DNA of 44,189 nt. Source: an uncultured Methylococcaceae bacterium (GTDB taxonomy: Bacteria; Pseudomonadota; Gammaproteobacteria; Methylococcales; Methylococcaceae). A program made the translations under genes and the position numbers. This document shows, piece by piece, positions 16,343-24,937 of this stretch; position 1 is the stretch's first letter; each line of letters begins with the position of its first letter. Where the stretch lies: contig CAIOOA010000146.1 of assembly GCA_903859815.1 (NCBI GenBank), positions 1 to 44,189 of the forward strand, given 5' to 3'. Under the pieces are notes generated by a model. The model had not been told where the DNA came from, searched no databases, and worked only from the letters and a program-made list of their open reading frames with translations.

Positions 16343-16914
16343 GCAATAGCTACCTTTCCGGCTTGGGTGTGTTCCTCGTTGACACGCTGGTCAGCCTCTA
16401 TCTTTTCGCCTTGATGCTGAGATTCCTGCTGCAATGGGTGGAGGCTGACTTTTACAACCCCATTTCTCAAATTCTGGTCAAGCTCACCCATCCACCTTTG
16501 CGTTTTATGCGTCGCTTCATTCCTTCCATTCGACGCATAGACACCGCCTCGTTGGTGTTGATGTTGTCTTTGCAGATATTGGCAGACTATATAGTATTTT
16601 CCCTTCAGCAAATCAGCATCAGTCCGGCCAGCCTGTTGGTGGTTGCTTTAGGCCAGTTACTGGAGTTGCTTTATAATATTTTATTCTATTCCATTTTGAT
16701 TTCTGTGGTGTTAAGTTGGGTCGCACCGCGTGGTTACAATCCAGCGATTAAATTGCTATTTGATTTGACCGATCCATTGTTGGGGTTTTTTCGCCGGTTT
16801 TTGCCACCGATGGGAGGCATTGACTTATCGCCGCTTGTCGCTTTATTCGCTCTTCAGTTTGGCAAAATGGCAGTGATGCCACTGCTCCAGCAATTGATCG
16901 CCATCTTGAATTAG
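16339..16914 (+). CDS. yggT: YggT family membrane protein
   Basis: A 191-aa membrane protein with two YGGT repeats. Each has a hydrophobic helix, a PISQILVKLTHPPLRFMRRF- or PAIKLLFDLTDPLLGFFRRF-type amphipathic segment with the conserved PhxhhhRxF pattern, then a second helix. Function in bacteria is not settled; links to membrane organisation and osmotic adaptation have been proposed for the family. Coupled to proC by a 4-bp overlap and followed after 7 bp by the dynamin-like gene. Confidence 0.93.
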   Translation: MSNSYLSGLGVFLVDTLVSLYLFALMLRFLLQWVEADFYNPISQILVKLTHPPLRFMRRFIPSIRRIDTASLVLMLSLQILADYIVFSLQQISISPASLLVVALGQLLELLYNILFYSILISVVLSWVAPRGYNPAIKLLFDLTDPLLGFFRRFLPPMGGIDLSPLVALFALQFGKMAVMPLLQQLIAILN

Positions 16915-16921
16915 GCAAGCA

Positions 16922-18865
16922 ATGAGCACGATTCAGCTTCAAGAAAAGCTTCATGGTTATGGGCAATGGCGCGAAGAACTGACACGAGCGGCAGACCATT
17001 TCTCCGAGTGGCTGGAAGTAATGGACATTGCAAGTGAAGGCGACTTGGAAACCATTAGGAACTTAAGGGATGCCATCGTCAATGAGCGGCTGGTGGTCGC
17101 CTTTGTCGCTGAGTTTTCGCGTGGCAAGACTGAATTGATCAATGCACTCTTCTTTTCTGACACTGGACTGCGATTGCTTCCCTCCCTGCCGGGACGCACG
17201 ACCATGTGTCCCACTGAGATATTTCATGACTCCTCCCAAGGCAGCTACATTCGCTTGTTGCCAATCGAAACCCGTTTAAGCGACATCACCTTAAACGAGC
17301 ACAAACAACATCCCTATTCCTGGCTGCAAATTGATTTAGACCATACCTCCCCGCTGCAAATGCAAGAAGCATTTCAAGAATTGGCGGCCGTGAAAAAAGT
17401 AAGCCAAGAGGAGGCCATCAAACTGGGTCTATATAATCGGGAAAATGGCATTCGCACGGTGACTGATGCCACGGAGACGGTGGAAATTCCCTGTTGGAGA
17501 CACGCCCTTATCAGCTTCCCCCATACCTTGCTTAAAGAAGGCTTGTCGATACTGGACACCCCCGGCTTGAATGCCTTGGGTACGGAACCAGAATTGACTC
17601 TGCGCATGTTGCCCAGCGCCCAAGCCATCATCTTTGTCTTGGCTGCTGACACAGGGGTGACCAATAGTGACTTGGAAATGTGGAACAACCATGTGCGAGG
17701 GTCCCGCAACACAGGTAAAAATGGACTTGCCGTTGCAATGAACAAAATTGACTCGCTTTGGGGCGATGAATTGCAGGGGGAGGAGGTATTGGAAATCTCC
17801 CTGCTCTCCCAAGTCAGGGAGGCGTCCAGCATTCTTGGCGTGTCCGAACACCTTATTTTCCCAGTTTCCGCCAAAAAGGCACTTTTGGCGAAAGTCAGGC
17901 GCGATGAAGCCTTGCTGCAAAAAAGCCGACTCAAAAGCATTGAGGATTATCTGACCAATACAGTCATCCGGGACCGTCAGCACCTTCTCCGCGAGACCGT
18001 GGCGGCGACCATGGGGCAACTGGTCAATGAGTCTGTCGTTCACCTTGAAATTGAGATTGCCGATGCGCAGCGCCAACTCCAAGGGATGCGACAGATCGAT
18101 ATCAACAATCAGGACATGACTCGTCGGTTGATGGAGGAAACCCATAAATACCAAACCAGTTATTTGGCGGGCGTGGACATTTTTCAAACCAGTCATAGGG
18201 CGTTTTCCCAGAAACTGCTCCAATTGGTGGAATCCCTGTCCGCCAGCACCATTGACCCCGTTGTGAGGAAGGCGCGCAAGGAAATGCTTTCCAGCCTAAC
18301 CACCATTGGCATGAAAACGGCCATGAAACGGGTTTTGGAAGATTTACGCTTGGCGATGGAAAAAGCCATCAACCAAGCCAATGAGTCTAATAAGCTGATA
18401 AAAGCCATTTACAGTCGGTTTGAGGGCGAATATGGCTGCTTGGACATTCAACCTGCGCCGATTTCGCTGAAAGACTATCAGATGGAATTGGAACGCATAT
18501 TCCAAGAAGGGGAAGAATTTCGGCAAAGTGCATCTTCCACCTTGATGGAGCAAACTGCCGTCGTCCACAAGTTATACAGCACCATCATCGCCGAGGCGCG
18601 TGACCTGTATGCCAGAGCCCATCAGGAATGCAATGCTTGGGGGGCCAACGCACTTTCACCCTTGGCCCGCCGCATCAAAGACCGAAGGCGTATGATCGAA
18701 AGCAGGCTGGGGGTTTTGCGTAAAGTGACCGAATCCACCGAGACCTTGGACGCAGAAATCGCCGGACTGGAGAAGAGGATCGAGATGCTGACCCAGAAAC
18801 TATCCGAAATAAAAGAAATACAAAAAGTTGTGTCACCACAACCTGTGGACCCCATGCCGAATTAA
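16922..18865 (+). CDS. Dynamin-like GTPase
   Basis: A 647-aa protein of the bacterial dynamin family. The GTPase domain has a P-loop AEFSRGKTE at 63-71, where the first Gly of GxxxxGK is replaced by Ala; the Lys and Thr remain. A Thr-rich switch (PGRTTMCPTE), DTPGL (about 213-217) and the NKID guanine-specificity motif (about 274-277) are present. From residue 350 on it is helical, with a possible coiled coil at the C-terminus (AEIAGLEKRIEMLTQKLSEI). There is no obvious membrane segment; binding through a paddle or partner is possible. It follows yggT by 7 bp, so it is probably in the proC-yggT operon. Dynamin-like proteins remodel or repair membranes. Confidence 0.85.
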   Translation: MSTIQLQEKLHGYGQWREELTRAADHFSEWLEVMDIASEGDLETIRNLRDAIVNERLVVAFVAEFSRGKTELINALFFSDTGLRLLPSLPGRTTMCPTEIFHDSSQGSYIRLLPIETRLSDITLNEHKQHPYSWLQIDLDHTSPLQMQEAFQELAAVKKVSQEEAIKLGLYNRENGIRTVTDATETVEIPCWRHALISFPHTLLKEGLSILDTPGLNALGTEPELTLRMLPSAQAIIFVLAADTGVTNSDLEMWNNHVRGSRNTGKNGLAVAMNKIDSLWGDELQGEEVLEISLLSQVREASSILGVSEHLIFPVSAKKALLAKVRRDEALLQKSRLKSIEDYLTNTVIRDRQHLLRETVAATMGQLVNESVVHLEIEIADAQRQLQGMRQIDINNQDMTRRLMEETHKYQTSYLAGVDIFQTSHRAFSQKLLQLVESLSASTIDPVVRKARKEMLSSLTTIGMKTAMKRVLEDLRLAMEKAINQANESNKLIKAIYSRFEGEYGCLDIQPAPISLKDYQMELERIFQEGEEFRQSASSTLMEQTAVVHKLYSTIIAEARDLYARAHQECNAWGANALSPLARRIKDRRRMIESRLGVLRKVTESTETLDAEIAGLEKRIEMLTQKLSEIKEIQKVVSPQPVDPMPN

Positions 18866-18939
18866 GCAATGCTGGAGTTCTATGCAATCCGAGCCGGTAA
18901 GGCTTGCTAGGTTGGCGAGCAAGAATCATTCGCGTAACC

Positions 18940-19629
18940 CTACACTTTCTCAAAAAGCAAATCCCAAACCCCATGACCCAAACCCTGTCCGCGCAACTCA
19001 AACTTGGTCAACGGACGTGACGAAGGGCGCTCGGCAAACCGCCCCTCGCCCGCTTGGTTGCGTAAGCTGACCGTGGCTTCCAAGCTTGCAAGCATTTGTT
19101 CTGCATAATCTTCCCAGTCGGTGGCGCAATGCAAGAGGCCGCCGGGCTTTAGTCGTTCAACGACCAATGCTAAAAAATCGGCATTCACTAGCCGCCTTTT
19201 ATGGTGGCGCTTTTTTGGCCAAGGGTCAGGGAAAAATATTTGCACCCTGTCCAAACTGCCAGTTGGGATTCGATTGCGCAAAATTTCGACGGCATCCGCA
19301 GAATAGACCCGGATATTCTGCAAACCCAACTGATGGGCTTTGAGCAACAAATGCCCCACACCAGGACGATGCACTTCAATGCCCAGGAAATCAGTTTCCG
19401 GTTCCACCCTTGCCATTTCCACCAAACTTTCCCCATTGCCAAAACCAATTTCCAAAACCAAAGGACCCTCGCGGCCAAATGTGTCCATGGCATTAAAAGA
19501 TTGAGCCGGGTCCAGACCGAAAATTGGCCAGAGTTGTTCCAAAGCGGCATTCTGCCCAAGAGTCATCCGGCCTTGGCGTAGAACAAAACTCTTTATGGCC
19601 CTTGGCTTTTGTGATTCAGGTAGTGTCAT
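18940..19629 (-). CDS. trmB: tRNA (guanine-N7)-methyltransferase
   Basis: TrmB methylates G46 of tRNA using S-adenosylmethionine. The 229-aa protein, from the ATG at 19629 (MTLPESQKPRAIKSFVLRQG), shows the SAM-binding LVLEIGFGNGESLVEMA, the signature FFPDPWPKKRHHKRRL and the C-terminal RPLTKFELRGQGLGH segment. A start 15 codons upstream is possible but would overlap the preceding gene; the chosen start matches known proteins. It faces the dynamin-like gene, with 74 bp between their 3' ends. Confidence 0.95.
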   Translation of the reverse strand: MTLPESQKPRAIKSFVLRQGRMTLGQNAALEQLWPIFGLDPAQSFNAMDTFGREGPLVLEIGFGNGESLVEMARVEPETDFLGIEVHRPGVGHLLLKAHQLGLQNIRVYSADAVEILRNRIPTGSLDRVQIFFPDPWPKKRHHKRRLVNADFLALVVERLKPGGLLHCATDWEDYAEQMLASLEATVSLRNQAGEGRFAERPSSRPLTKFELRGQGLGHGVWDLLFEKV

Positions 19630-19663
19630 GTTATCAATGATTACATCGGGTTGAGGAGGACTG

Positions 19664-20434
19664 CTAAATGGCACGGAAATTTCTCAAAAAGTAGGCCATT
19701 TCCAACCCGGTTTGAATCTCCAATTGACGGGCGCGTGGTTCAAGTTGCTTCAATTTCAATGCAGCGAATTCACTACCCAAACCAAACCCAATCACATTAC
19801 CCCGGTTGGGAACTGCCAGCCTCATTGACCGTTCTGGAAAGCAGTGCCTTAGTAGCGCGAGCGAATGCTTCAGCGAAACGGGATGGCTGCCCCACAAATT
19901 CAAGTTCAGCACCCCTTTGGGTCGCAGAAGCCGAGAACAAGCGGTCAGAAAATCCAAGGCGTTGATTGAGGAATCCATGCCTAAATGGTCGTAAGCATCG
20001 ATAAGAACCAAATCGTATACTTCAGCCTCACGGCCTGATTGGTTTTCGACCTCTTGGGCTGCTTCGCCAATGCGAATGTCAAGCCTATCTTCTTTGGGCA
20101 AACCGAAGTAGATTCTTGCAATTTCAACCACGGATGCACGTCGTTCCACGGCATCCACCTTGCAATTTGGAAACCGTTCCAACAAGTACCGGGCTAACGA
20201 TCCCCCGCCTAAACCAATCAACAACACTCTGCATGGGTCATCGATGAACAACAAAGCGCTGAGCATAGCGCGTATGTAGGCAAGCTCCACCCGGTCCGGG
20301 GTTTGTAGCGACAATGCGCTTTGCTTTGGCGATGTGCCAAAATGCAAGGATCGCACACCGTGCGTGTCCACCACTTCAATCACTCCCTCCTCGTCTCGCG
20401 CATGATAAATCAACTCTCCCCCGTAACGTTTCAT
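19664..20434 (-). CDS. Spermidine synthase-like methyltransferase-fold protein
   Basis: A 256-aa protein related to polyamine aminopropyltransferases. The N-terminal beta part (ELIYHARDEEGVIEVVDTHG) and the nucleotide-binding VLLIGLGGGSLARYLLERFP with VDAVERRASVVEIAR are clear. At the active site, the Asp-Thr/Ser-Asp of true spermidine synthases (DSTDPxGP) reads DAYDHLG here, so decarboxylated SAM and putrescine specificity is doubtful. Such SpeE-like proteins are common beside other genes in gammaproteobacteria, with unknown substrates. It is encoded between pcm and trmB on the same strand, 34 bp before the trmB start. Confidence 0.8.
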   Translation of the reverse strand: MKRYGGELIYHARDEEGVIEVVDTHGVRSLHFGTSPKQSALSLQTPDRVELAYIRAMLSALLFIDDPCRVLLIGLGGGSLARYLLERFPNCKVDAVERRASVVEIARIYFGLPKEDRLDIRIGEAAQEVENQSGREAEVYDLVLIDAYDHLGMDSSINALDFLTACSRLLRPKGVLNLNLWGSHPVSLKHSLALLRHCFPERSMRLAVPNRGNVIGFGLGSEFAALKLKQLEPRARQLEIQTGLEMAYFLRNFRAI

Positions 20435-20440
20435 GTTGAT

Positions 20441-20776
20441 TTACAAACTGCTGGAAACATTAGTGCGGAGTCTATTCAAGCGTGAATGCGTCGTTTCGCG
20501 ATAAAGTTGTGTCATTTCCCGCATCATACCTTGCCCATACGAAACAATACCAAGATAACTCCTTCCATTACAATAATTTATGCACATGGCATGTAGTGTG
20601 CTATTCATAATCTCGCATAACCTCTCAGTGGAATCCAGGGGCCGGCCGAGATTATCAATTGTTTCCGCACAGTTTTTCTTAACATTTACCCGCTTTTCAT
20701 TAGCTTTGTTCCGCCCCTGGCTTTTTTGGAAGGTTTTGCCGTTTGTCCAATGACGAAGTCGTTTTTCTGCAATCAA
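20441..20776 (-). CDS. Doubtful 111-aa ORF between pcm and speE-like gene
   Basis: The only open frame in a 338-bp gap on the strand of its neighbours. It would start at a TTG that overlaps the pcm stop (TTGA) and stop 7 bp before the next gene, which fits an operon. However, the product (basic, five Cys or so, no recognised motif) matches nothing I know, and there is no good ribosome binding site. It may be a chance frame in an intergenic region or a decayed gene. Confidence 0.25.
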   Translation of the reverse strand: MIAEKRLRHWTNGKTFQKSQGRNKANEKRVNVKKNCAETIDNLGRPLDSTERLCEIMNSTLHAMCINYCNGRSYLGIVSYGQGMMREMTQLYRETTHSRLNRLRTNVSSSL

Positions 20777-21438
20777 CCCTCCGTCACCCCGGTCAACAGC
20801 GGCACAAACACCACGGGCGTAATATTTTCCACCTGAGTTCCATTTTCCGTTCGGGTAATGCGTTGCAGGGTTTGGCTACGACCGTCGCCAACGGGTATCA
20901 CCAAGACACCGCCGGGAACAAGCTGGTCAATCAAGGCTTGCGGAACCTCGCTAGGGGCAGCGGTGACGATAATGCCGTCATAGGGGGCGTAATCTTCCCA
21001 TCCCCAACCACCGTCACTATGCTTCATCCGCACATTGCGCAAATGCAGTTCGCGCAGACAGCGGCGGGCTCGCCGTTGCAAAGGATAAATGCGCTCCACT
21101 GTGTAGACCATTTTGACCAATTGGGTCAGAATGGCGGTTTGATAACCGGACCCAGTACCAATTTCCAACACTTTTTCCAGCGGACCCTTGGCTAGAAGCA
21201 GTTCAGTCATCCTAGCGACGATGTAAGGTTGCGAAATCGTCTGGTTAAAACCAATCGGCAAGGGCATGTCGTCATAGGCACGAGTGGTCAAGGCTTCTTC
21301 AACAAAAATATGCCTAGGGGTCTCTTGCATCACGTCCAATACGGCTTGGTTTTTTATCCCCTGTTCACGCAAGCGGGCAATCATCCGCTCCCGTGTTCGG
21401 CGCGATGTCATGCCAATCCCCTCCAAACGCTGGTTCAT
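20773..21438 (-). CDS. pcm: Protein-L-isoaspartate O-methyltransferase
   Basis: Pcm repairs isoaspartyl damage in aged proteins by SAM-dependent methylation. The 221-aa product has [22 protein letters not shown] near the N-terminus, substrate-loop residues [15 protein letters not shown], and the SAM motif [15 protein letters not shown], with [12 protein letters not shown] at the end. All are typical. Its start overlaps the surE stop by 4 bp, the conserved surE-pcm pair of proteobacteria. The usual followers nlpD and rpoS are not here. Confidence 0.96.
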   Translation of the reverse strand: MNQRLEGIGMTSRRTRERMIARLREQGIKNQAVLDVMQETPRHIFVEEALTTRAYDDMPLPIGFNQTISQPYIVARMTELLLAKGPLEKVLEIGTGSGYQTAILTQLVKMVYTVERIYPLQRRARRCLRELHLRNVRMKHSDGGWGWEDYAPYDGIIVTAAPSEVPQALIDQLVPGGVLVIPVGDGRSQTLQRITRTENGTQVENITPVVFVPLLTGVTEG

Positions 21439-22193
21439 TCCTCCAAACCTCCTCCAGGCAGCCAGTCCGCCAGCCTTTCCAAGCTATCGTATCGGGTCAA
21501 ATCAATTTGCAAAGGGGTCACCGATACATAGCCAGCTCGCATCGCATAAAAATCAGTGCCCGGACCCGCATCCTGTTCCGGGCCAGCCGCACCCACCCAG
21601 AAAATCTCCCTACCCCTAGGGTCATGGCTTCTTACCACGGATTCGGCCTTATGACGCTGCCCAAGGCGGGTGGCTTGAAACCCTAGGATTTGATCCATTG
21701 GCAGATTAGGGACGTTGACGTTTAAAATGGTGTCAGATGGCAAAGGATGCCGACGAATGTTTTGGAACAGCCTCACCGCAACCTGTGCAGCCGTATCATA
21801 ATGCGTAGGATTGATGCCACCGAGTGAAATGGCCACAGCCGGCAACCCGAGGAATCTGCCCTCGGTGGCAGCGGCGACAGTGCCGGAATAGATCACGTCG
21901 TCCCCCAAATTGGCACCATGGTTGATGCCAGCGAAGACCATATCCGGCTCGCGCTCCAACAAACCGGTAATGGCTAGATGGACGCAGTCGGTTGGAGTAC
22001 CGTCCACCTTGATGTAGCCATTGCTGGTTGTGATAGCGTGTAGGGGACGGTCCAATGTCAGTGAATTGCTGGCTCCACTGCGGTTGCGCTCCGGGGCCAC
22101 CACAGTGATTTCGGCGTGTTCTTTTAGGGCATCGGCCAAAGCGATGAGTCCTTGAGCCGAATAACCATCGTCGTTGCTGATGAGTATGTGCAT
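21435..22193 (-). CDS. surE: 5'/3'-nucleotidase SurE
   Basis: SurE is a metal-dependent nucleoside monophosphate phosphatase linked to stationary-phase survival. The 252-aa protein starts at [16 protein letters not shown] (ATG at 22193; an ATG 8 codons upstream is less consistent with the family). The metal-binding Asp-Asp and the motifs [24 protein letters not shown] and [20 protein letters not shown] are all present. It heads the minus-strand surE-pcm group, divergent from the Smr gene across about 220 bp. Confidence 0.96.
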   Translation of the reverse strand: MHILISNDDGYSAQGLIALADALKEHAEITVVAPERNRSGASNSLTLDRPLHAITTSNGYIKVDGTPTDCVHLAITGLLEREPDMVFAGINHGANLGDDVIYSGTVAAATEGRFLGLPAVAISLGGINPTHYDTAAQVAVRLFQNIRRHPLPSDTILNVNVPNLPMDQILGFQATRLGQRHKAESVVRSHDPRGREIFWVGAAGPEQDAGPGTDFYAMRAGYVSVTPLQIDLTRYDSLERLADWLPGGGLEE

Positions 22194-22403
22194 CGTGCTT
22201 TGATCGTACCTTGCCATTTCGCGTTGTTAGGTGTGATTTTACCACCTTCGCCATTAAATTCGTGGGCTTGTGGCATACATGATGCGCAATTTAAGTAAAC
22301 CCATGATAATTGCGGATAGAATTGTGCAAAAACTTCCCGGTTTGCCACCTTTGGTTTTTTTGCTAATCGATTTATTTAGTGAGGAGGCATAGAGCTTAAG
22401 GGC

Positions 22404-22409
22404 TATAAT
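22404..22409 (+). promoter_or_regulatory. TATAAT box just before the Smr gene (possible leaderless start)
   Basis: A perfect TATAAT ends 6 bases before the ATG at 22416. Transcription would then begin at or near the A of the start codon. No ribosome binding site precedes the ATG, and no alternative in-frame start exists between it and an upstream stop at 22380. The -35 region is not a good match. Confidence 0.35.
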
Positions 22410-22415
22410 GGCTCC

Positions 22416-22982
22416 ATGCGCAAACCCATCCACCTTCCGAAAAAAAAACCGCCCTCCTTTGTTTTGTCTGAGGAAGATAGCCGCTTGTTCCGCGACACCG
22501 TAGGCATTGTGAGTCCAGTGGTCAATGACCGGGTGCTTTTGGAAAAACCCCGCCCGAAACCACGCCGACATTTTCATCCTCTGGATTGGTCAGATATTGC
22601 CCCTGTGGAAATCCCATTGTTAGCCATGGGTGATGTCATGAGCTTTGTGGCCCCCGGCATTCAAAAGCGAGTATTGCAAAAGCTGCGCGCTGGAAAATTC
22701 AGCGTGGATGCCGAACTGGATTTGCACGGGCTCACAGTAGACGAGGCTAAACGGCGCTTGGCAGGTTTTTTAAGCACTTGCCTGGCGGACGGTTGCCGCT
22801 GCCTGCATCTCATCCATGGCAAGGGGTACCGTTCCGAAGGGGATTATCCCATACTGAAAAACCGGACCAACCTCTGGCTAAGGCAACATCCTGATGTGCT
22901 TGCGTTTTGCACGGCCAAACCCACCGAAGGCGGAACCGGGGCGATTTATGTGTTACTGCGCGACCGGCAGAGGCAAGCGTGA
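22416..22982 (+). CDS. Smr domain protein
   Basis: A 188-aa protein with an N-terminal polar extension and a C-terminal Smr (MutS2-related) domain from about residue 105. The domain has the LDLHGLTVDEAKRRL motif, HLIHGKGYRSEG (HGKG) and the closing GGTGAIYVLL strand. Stand-alone Smr proteins of the YfcN/SmrB/SmrA type act as endonucleases on nucleic acid; SmrB cleaves mRNA at collided ribosomes in E. coli. The N-terminal LSEEDSRLFRDTVGIVSPV segment fits SmrA-like proteins, so substrate assignment is open. A TATAAT box sits next to the start codon. Confidence 0.88.
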   Translation: MRKPIHLPKKKPPSFVLSEEDSRLFRDTVGIVSPVVNDRVLLEKPRPKPRRHFHPLDWSDIAPVEIPLLAMGDVMSFVAPGIQKRVLQKLRAGKFSVDAELDLHGLTVDEAKRRLAGFLSTCLADGCRCLHLIHGKGYRSEGDYPILKNRTNLWLRQHPDVLAFCTAKPTEGGTGAIYVLLRDRQRQA

Positions 22983-23189
22983 AAATGCTAGTCAAGCATA
23001 GCCAAATGAAAAGTCAACCGGGCAATCTGGCTTACCAAGAACTTAGCTTGGTCTCGACTCCAACGCCTTGCCTTGTTATCCTTTCCAAAAACACTAGAAC
23101 TCCCCAGTCATGGGGTTCAATCTACCGACCCCTTCCGTCGGTTATTGTTGTCGCTCGGTGGAAGGGACCGGGTGAGGAACATAAAAACG

Positions 23190-24191
23190 ATGAATGTTGA
23201 CGCACTCGATACCTTGGAAAGCCTAGCCAAGAAAGTATTGGCATGGCCTTTTTATCAGCAATTCCAAAACCAAACGCCGTTGATGCAACGATTGATTGTG
23301 GTCGCCTCTTTGGCGACGTGGACGGCAATCGTTTTGGCAATTCTGTATTTCTTCATCAACCCCATTGTCGCCTATGGCACCATGGCAAGCATTCTTGCAG
23401 GTTTGGCGACGGGTGCGGGTGGTTTGCCGGCACTCTTTGTCAAAGAGGTGAAACAGCGCACACTTTACATCATGCTGGGCGGCGCAGCCGGCGTCATGTT
23501 GGCAGCGACAGCATTTTCACTGGTCGCCCCCGGCATCCAGTACGGCAATCAAATCTGGCCGGGCAAAGGCATTTGGGTAGTTGCTTTTGGCATGATGCTA
23601 GGCGCACTATTCCTAGAACTGGCTGACCGTTACCTGCCGCATGAGCATTTCACCGCACAAAGCTCGGAATTGGGGAATTCTCTACGCAAAATTTGGCTGT
23701 TCATCACCGCCATCACCTTGCACAACTTCCCGGAAGGCATGGCCGTCGGCGTCAGCTTCGGTTCCGGCGACTGGCATAATGGCTTGTCGATTGCCTCTGC
23801 CATCGCCCTGCAAAACATCCCGGAAGGGCTGGCAGTGGCCTTGCCATTGGTCGGTTTGGGCTATAGTGGCAAACAGGCAGTGATGATAGCCACCCTGACC
23901 GGCCTCGTTGAGCCGATTGGTGGTTTCTTGGGCGTGGCTGCTGTGACCGTATTCTTCCCGCTGCTGCCCATAGGCATGGCCTTTGCCGCTGGTGCGATGC
24001 TTTTCGTCATCACCGACGACATCATCCCCGAAACCCAGTCTAAGGGCAAAGCCCGTTCCGCCACGTTTGCGGTGATGGTTGGCTTTATCGTCATGATGAT
24101 GCTGGACAATATGATTGGCGGGTCGCCAACCCCACCCACTTCCGCTCCCTCCCCGGTTACGTTGGAAAGCGATCCAGCCATTCTCCGCTAA
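23190..24191 (+). CDS. ZIP family metal transporter
   Basis: A 333-aa membrane protein from the ATG at 23190, chosen because GAGGAAC precedes it and family similarity begins after it; the frame also extends upstream to 23073. It has about eight or nine membrane segments. The metal-site motifs HNFPEGMAVG (about 210) and QNIPEGLAVALP (about 245) in consecutive helices are those of ZIP transporters, close to the ZupT/GufA branch. An additional N-terminal membrane helix (RLIVVASLATWTAIVLAI) precedes the core. Expected to import divalent metals such as Zn, Fe or Mn. The following gene is also a cation transporter. Confidence 0.88.
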   Translation: MNVDALDTLESLAKKVLAWPFYQQFQNQTPLMQRLIVVASLATWTAIVLAILYFFINPIVAYGTMASILAGLATGAGGLPALFVKEVKQRTLYIMLGGAAGVMLAATAFSLVAPGIQYGNQIWPGKGIWVVAFGMMLGALFLELADRYLPHEHFTAQSSELGNSLRKIWLFITAITLHNFPEGMAVGVSFGSGDWHNGLSIASAIALQNIPEGLAVALPLVGLGYSGKQAVMIATLTGLVEPIGGFLGVAAVTVFFPLLPIGMAFAAGAMLFVITDDIIPETQSKGKARSATFAVMVGFIVMMMLDNMIGGSPTPPTSAPSPVTLESDPAILR

Positions 24192-24198
24192 ATCAGTC

Positions 24199-24232
24199 TA
24201 GGCCAACTCAGTGCTGCATCCGAGTTGGCCTA
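24199..24232 (+). terminator. Perfect hairpin between ZIP and GDT1 genes
   Basis: Perfect 11-bp arms (TAGGCCAACTC at 24199-24209, complement at 24222-24232) with a 12-nt loop, right after the ZIP stop codon. There is no T-run behind it, so it may stabilise the 3' end of the ZIP mRNA or attenuate transcription rather than end it. Confidence 0.5.
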
Positions 24233-24251
24233 AACCCTAGAGCATCCCATC

Positions 24252-24917
24252 ATGTCATGCCTGCTTTCATTAGATTGGACATCCATTGCCCACAAGATAA
24301 AACCTTCTGGCGAACTAGCCCAATGGGTCACGGTATCAGCCAGCACGTTTGGATTGATTGCCGCCGCCGAAATCGGCGACAAAAGCCAATTGGTATGCAT
24401 GACCTTAGCCGCCCGTCACCGACCCCTGCCTATCGTGTTGGGGGCTACCACTGCTTTCGCTTTACTGAATCTCGCTGCTGTGCTTTTTGGAGCAGCGGTG
24501 GGGCATTGGTTGCCAGAATGGGTGGTGGGAACAGCAGTGGCTTTATTGTTCGCTGGTTTTGGTTTGAAAGCCTTGTTAACTAGGGAAGAAGACGAGGAAG
24601 GTGTGTTAGAGGAAAAAAGCGGGCATAGCATCTTTGCCACGACATTTCTGTTGATCTTCGTCGCTGAATTGGGTGACAAAACACAACTGACTCTAGCTGG
24701 CTTGGGGGCTGCCTTGCCGCCTGTCCCGGTTTGGCTAGGGGGAACTTTGGCGTTGGCGACAACGTCCATGTTAGGCGTATGGGCGGGCCGAGCCTTGTTG
24801 CGTCGCATCCCCTTGCATTGGTTGCATCGCTTAAGCGGAATACTGTTTCTCGGCTTTGCGGCTTATGCGGTTTGGCGGGTGTTGCCAGACAACCTCATCG
24901 AACGATTAAGCCATTGA
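24252..24917 (+). CDS. GDT1/UPF0016 (TMEM165-like) cation transporter
   Basis: A 221-aa membrane protein with two copies of the family signature: AAEIGDKSQLVCMTLA (about 37-52) and VAELGDKTQLTLAGLG (about 138-153). Each copy lies in a three-helix block, with an acidic loop (REEDEEGVLEE) between. The family exchanges Mn2+ or Ca2+ for protons; bacterial members (MneA) export Mn. It follows the ZIP gene by 60 bp, separated by the hairpin, and precedes the prenyltransferase by 20 bp. Mn/Ca export would complement ZIP import, but the metal cannot be read from sequence. Confidence 0.9.
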   Translation: MSCLLSLDWTSIAHKIKPSGELAQWVTVSASTFGLIAAAEIGDKSQLVCMTLAARHRPLPIVLGATTAFALLNLAAVLFGAAVGHWLPEWVVGTAVALLFAGFGLKALLTREEDEEGVLEEKSGHSIFATTFLLIFVAELGDKTQLTLAGLGAALPPVPVWLGGTLALATTSMLGVWAGRALLRRIPLHWLHRLSGILFLGFAAYAVWRVLPDNLIERLSH

Positions 24918-24937
24918 TAATCCGCTGTATAACCCCT

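Noticed and set aside
17374-18223. Two long minus-strand frames opposite the dynamin-like gene
   Set aside because: The opposite frame has clear GTPase motifs and is in operon with yggT; these frames show no domain and no start signals.
24192-24251. Manganese (yybP-ykoY) riboswitch before the GDT1 gene
   Set aside because: The gap is 60 bp, too short, and is explained by a simple perfect hairpin.
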